Below, in pieces: positions 61,001 through 64,000 of a DNA stretch of 64,000 nucleotides. Origin of the DNA: Glycine soja (Eukaryota > Streptophyta > Magnoliopsida > Fabales > Fabaceae); assembly GCF_004193775.1 (NCBI RefSeq), contig NC_041003.1, positions 42,847,611-42,911,610 of the forward strand. The letters run 5' to 3'. Position numbers and translations under genes: made by a program. The notes under the pieces were generated by a model. That model had not been told where the DNA came from. It made no database searches and saw only the letters and a program-made list of their open reading frames with translations. The stretch's first letter is position 1. Every line of letters starts with the position of its first letter.

Positions 61001-64000
61001 ATGTGTTATGGTGTGAGGAAAATTCTTGAATGTTTCAGAGTCGGCGCTATTCCCATTTAAAGCGGTACCAAACCAACCAACCAACCTCCAACTGTTTACG
61101 TGGCACTCTCTCACTGGGTCCCACTTTTGACTTTTTTCATCTAATGCTTGCGGATTAGGTTTTTCATATCACCTTGCCAGCTGAGGTAATCCCTTGCGCA
61201 TTCATTCATAAGGATTTGCTAGAATTTAATACTACAAAATTTCTCTCCAGAATGCTAATCCATACACATTTACTAATCAAGGAATCAAAAGTTCTAAAAA
61301 TAAGTTATGAAAATATTTTAATACTACGTCTTACAACTACAATATTTATTTTTTGAAAATAAAAAAAATTAGATAAGCTAAAGTCAAAGTTTTATTAAAA
61401 TTAGGATGGATCTTAAGGTTTAAAAAATATTTGCGGAGGTGGTTGTTTGAAAAAAAAAAGTAATTTTCTAACTTTCAATCAAGGGAATTGCTTGCTTGTT
61501 TGGAAGCTGATGATGATTTTATTTTATTAAGTTTTTTTAATTAGTAACTTAATGATATTTATTATTTATTATTTATTAAGAAATTAATGAATGAGGAAAT
61601 TTTCTTATATTAAATTATAATAGTTACATTAAAAATTACAGTTGAATATTTTAATAATATTTTGTAGTAATTTTTTTTATTTGCAATACCTCTTCTCGAT
61701 CAGTGTCTTAAAGATATTTTGATGTTTTCCTATTTTATTTTGGCAAAGGAAATTGCTTAATGTTTTCTTGCAAGTTTCTACTTTTTGTAAAATCTTGAGA
61801 ACTTTTCTTTAAAGACCGCTTCTAGTGTGCGTGGGTTTAAATAGGTGTTGCACCGTGCGTAACTCTTTTCAGCCTTTAGATTTATCTACTAGTCAATATA
61901 TTGGCATTATCACCACCGCACGATTGAGATTAGCTTATCAAACTCAACCTGTGTCTTTCATGTTTATAAGCTTATATCTAACGGCTGAAATTGATCTTCT
62001 TTAACACACTAGGTTAAACAACTGCTACTTCAAACAAATAGCGTGGCAACTTTATCGTATTAAATTATTTGTCATTCAAGATAATGTATATAACAGTAAA
62101 TTTTTAAATTTTATAATAATAAAATCATTTAATATAAAATATTTTTGCGAAAACATTATTAAACTATAACTAAAAATTAATTATTATTTTTGAAATATTT
62201 AAAACAAAAGAGGTAATTCTGTGGCATTTAACTACTAGTCAAATGACTGTTATAAAACATAAATTTTGGTAATAAAACGGGATGAGATGATTGTTTGTCG
62301 TGTTTTCCGATGAATGGAAGATTCTGAAATAGCATGAAAATCAGCGCTCTTTTCGTGCTGGATTCGAATTCGTAAATAGGAACACCAACAAGAATATCTT
62401 ACTTTACTTTTACTAAGTTTTCTTTTAAGATTTCTGTACTTAGAGTAGTTACAGAATTAAAAAAACATATATATTTAAAATTTAATACTCATTTAATATT
62501 ATTAATGTATTTTTGTTATAATTTTCGATAGAAGTTTTTATATATAGATTATTCATTTGTTCATGTAAGAAAAAACTAAAAATATATATAAAAAAAAAAA
62601 TCATACAACTATTTGTATTGAATCGAACCAAAATTAAAGGTGTGAAAATGAGAAATTTGATGCAGAAACCACCAAGAAAATTTGAGGCATAGATAGACTC
62701 AATATGCACAAAAGAACAAAAGTGGAAAAGAATCGAGGGCTGCGTCTGACTTGGTCTTTGAGAAGTTCTCCTATAGTCCTATGATATCGCACCTTTTGCT
62801 ACTTCCTAGAGATACTTCTCAACCATATGTATTTTTTAAAAACAAAATAAAATGACTAATTAATAAGGTGTAGCTTTTTTTTTCACAAGAGACTTATAAA
62901 TATAATATTGATATTTCTTTATGTATATTTTTAAATAATGTAGGCACTAAATTGAGTTATTTTAAATATTTTTAAAACTAAATTAATAATTAAGTGTTTT
63001 ATTTTTTATAGATTGATCTCTTATCTTTTATTTTTTTCAATTTCTATCACTAATTATTAATAGAACTAAAATATTATAAATTATTTTAAATTTAAATACA
63101 TATTTATAAAATCATTTTTTAATTATTATTGTTTATGAAATATATTTTAAAGTTATTAAATTGAAATAAATAAATTTTAACATAACTATTAATATAATAT
63201 TTAATGTTATTAGTATAGTATGTAGATATATAACTTTTTCTATTCTATATTGTTAATTGAAATTTATTGAAAATATAAGAAGCAGAACCCACACCAAAAT
63301 TGATAATTTTTTAATAAATTTTAATCAATTATATAGAAAATGTTAGAAAGAATGTTGTTAGTATGTCTTATAATAGAAGAACCTATATAATTAATAATTT
63401 TTAATGAATTTTAGTTAATTATAAAGAGAGAATTAGAAAAAAAAATGTTTGAGAGACTATCATTAATATTTCTCGGCAACTATATGCATATATATTATTT
63501 ATCTATAAGTATTTTATATAAGCATGATTTATATGTGTATGTGAGAATATTTATTTGTTGAATAAAAACTTGTATGAATATAATCAAAATTCAAAACCCC
63601 TTTAAGAAAGTCACACTTGTTTAATAGTTTCCTTTTTAGATGAGTTAACTCCTTCAAATATGCATCATGCCTTCAAATATGCGTTGTTAATTGGGACTTG
63701 CCATGTTTAAACGATACATCCAAATGTGAAGGATGAAAATTTTGGTGGTCTAGCGTGCTACTCCACATACATGACCACATCTGAACTGGCCAAAGGAGAT
63801 TTTATTTATTTATTTTGGTAGCATCTAGTAAACGTGTTAGAACCAGAGGAAACAAAATATATAAGTTTTGTTCCACATCTAGGACATTTAAAAAATATAA
63901 TGAAGAAATAACATATAAGACTAAAAGTAGTATATTTTGATTATAAAGAACGTACACAGAGAAAGGAAGCTAGAGAATATAATAAGATTCTATTCTGTCT
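61001..64000. other. AT-rich intergenic spacer
   Basis: No gene or bounded repeat is supportable. A CAACCAACCAACC simple stretch lies near 61065-61085. The end of the window is extremely AT-rich; anything beginning near 63900 would be cut by the window edge. Confidence 0.5.

Noticed and set aside
60584..61029. Three short open frames near the EDR4-like promoter
   Set aside because: Composition-driven frames in purine-rich or CT-rich leader sequence; no domain.

Overview
This is a 64 kb piece of plant nuclear genome. The genes have many short GT-AG introns, the spacers are AT-rich, and the families found (CHX antiporter, PPR, ABC1K, EDR4-like, SHPRH-type helicase) together with LINE, LTR, TRIM, MITE and SINE-like repeats point to a dicot. 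The exon sequences look legume-like, probably soybean or a relative; that is recognition from memory, not a computed match. No bacterial, viral or organellar segment and no CRISPR array was seen.

Layout. 1-3469: AT-rich spacer with one SINE-like copy. 3470-6606 (+): intact three-exon CHX cation/H+ antiporter, 784 aa. 8267-11190: decayed Mutator-like (MULE) transposase interrupted by an inverted 950-bp copy of the CHX gene. 13141-13530: MITE-like element. 14209-17459 (+): five-exon rhodanese/TrhO-type protein (STR8-like). 18558-19316: 759-bp TIR element just upstream of a PPR gene (19358-21274, +). 21385-22895: a second, broken copy of the STR8 3' end. 22914-23417 (-): small intronless gene with a TATA box and three G-boxes. 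24528-37394 (-): 19-exon SHPRH-like SNF2/PHD/RING protein. Its joined exons give exactly 1672 codons plus stop, and intron 18 carries a perfectly bounded 290-bp TRIM. 40870-53165 (+): eroded ABC1K kinase pseudogene, opened by a 3.2-kb LINE, a 2.0-kb gag-only LTR element and a 2.6-kb solo-LTR-like block. 55734-59337 (-): two-exon EDR4-like protein, 1055 aa, with internal tandem repeats. 59338-64000: its leader and promoter, then AT-rich spacer.

The genes do not form one pathway. Five or six loci look functional: CHX, STR8-like, PPR, the small G-box gene, SHPRH-like and EDR4-like. The unusual content is structural. Duplication and mobile-element insertion have copied, inverted, split or re-promoted host genes, and target-site duplications let several events be dated relative to each other.
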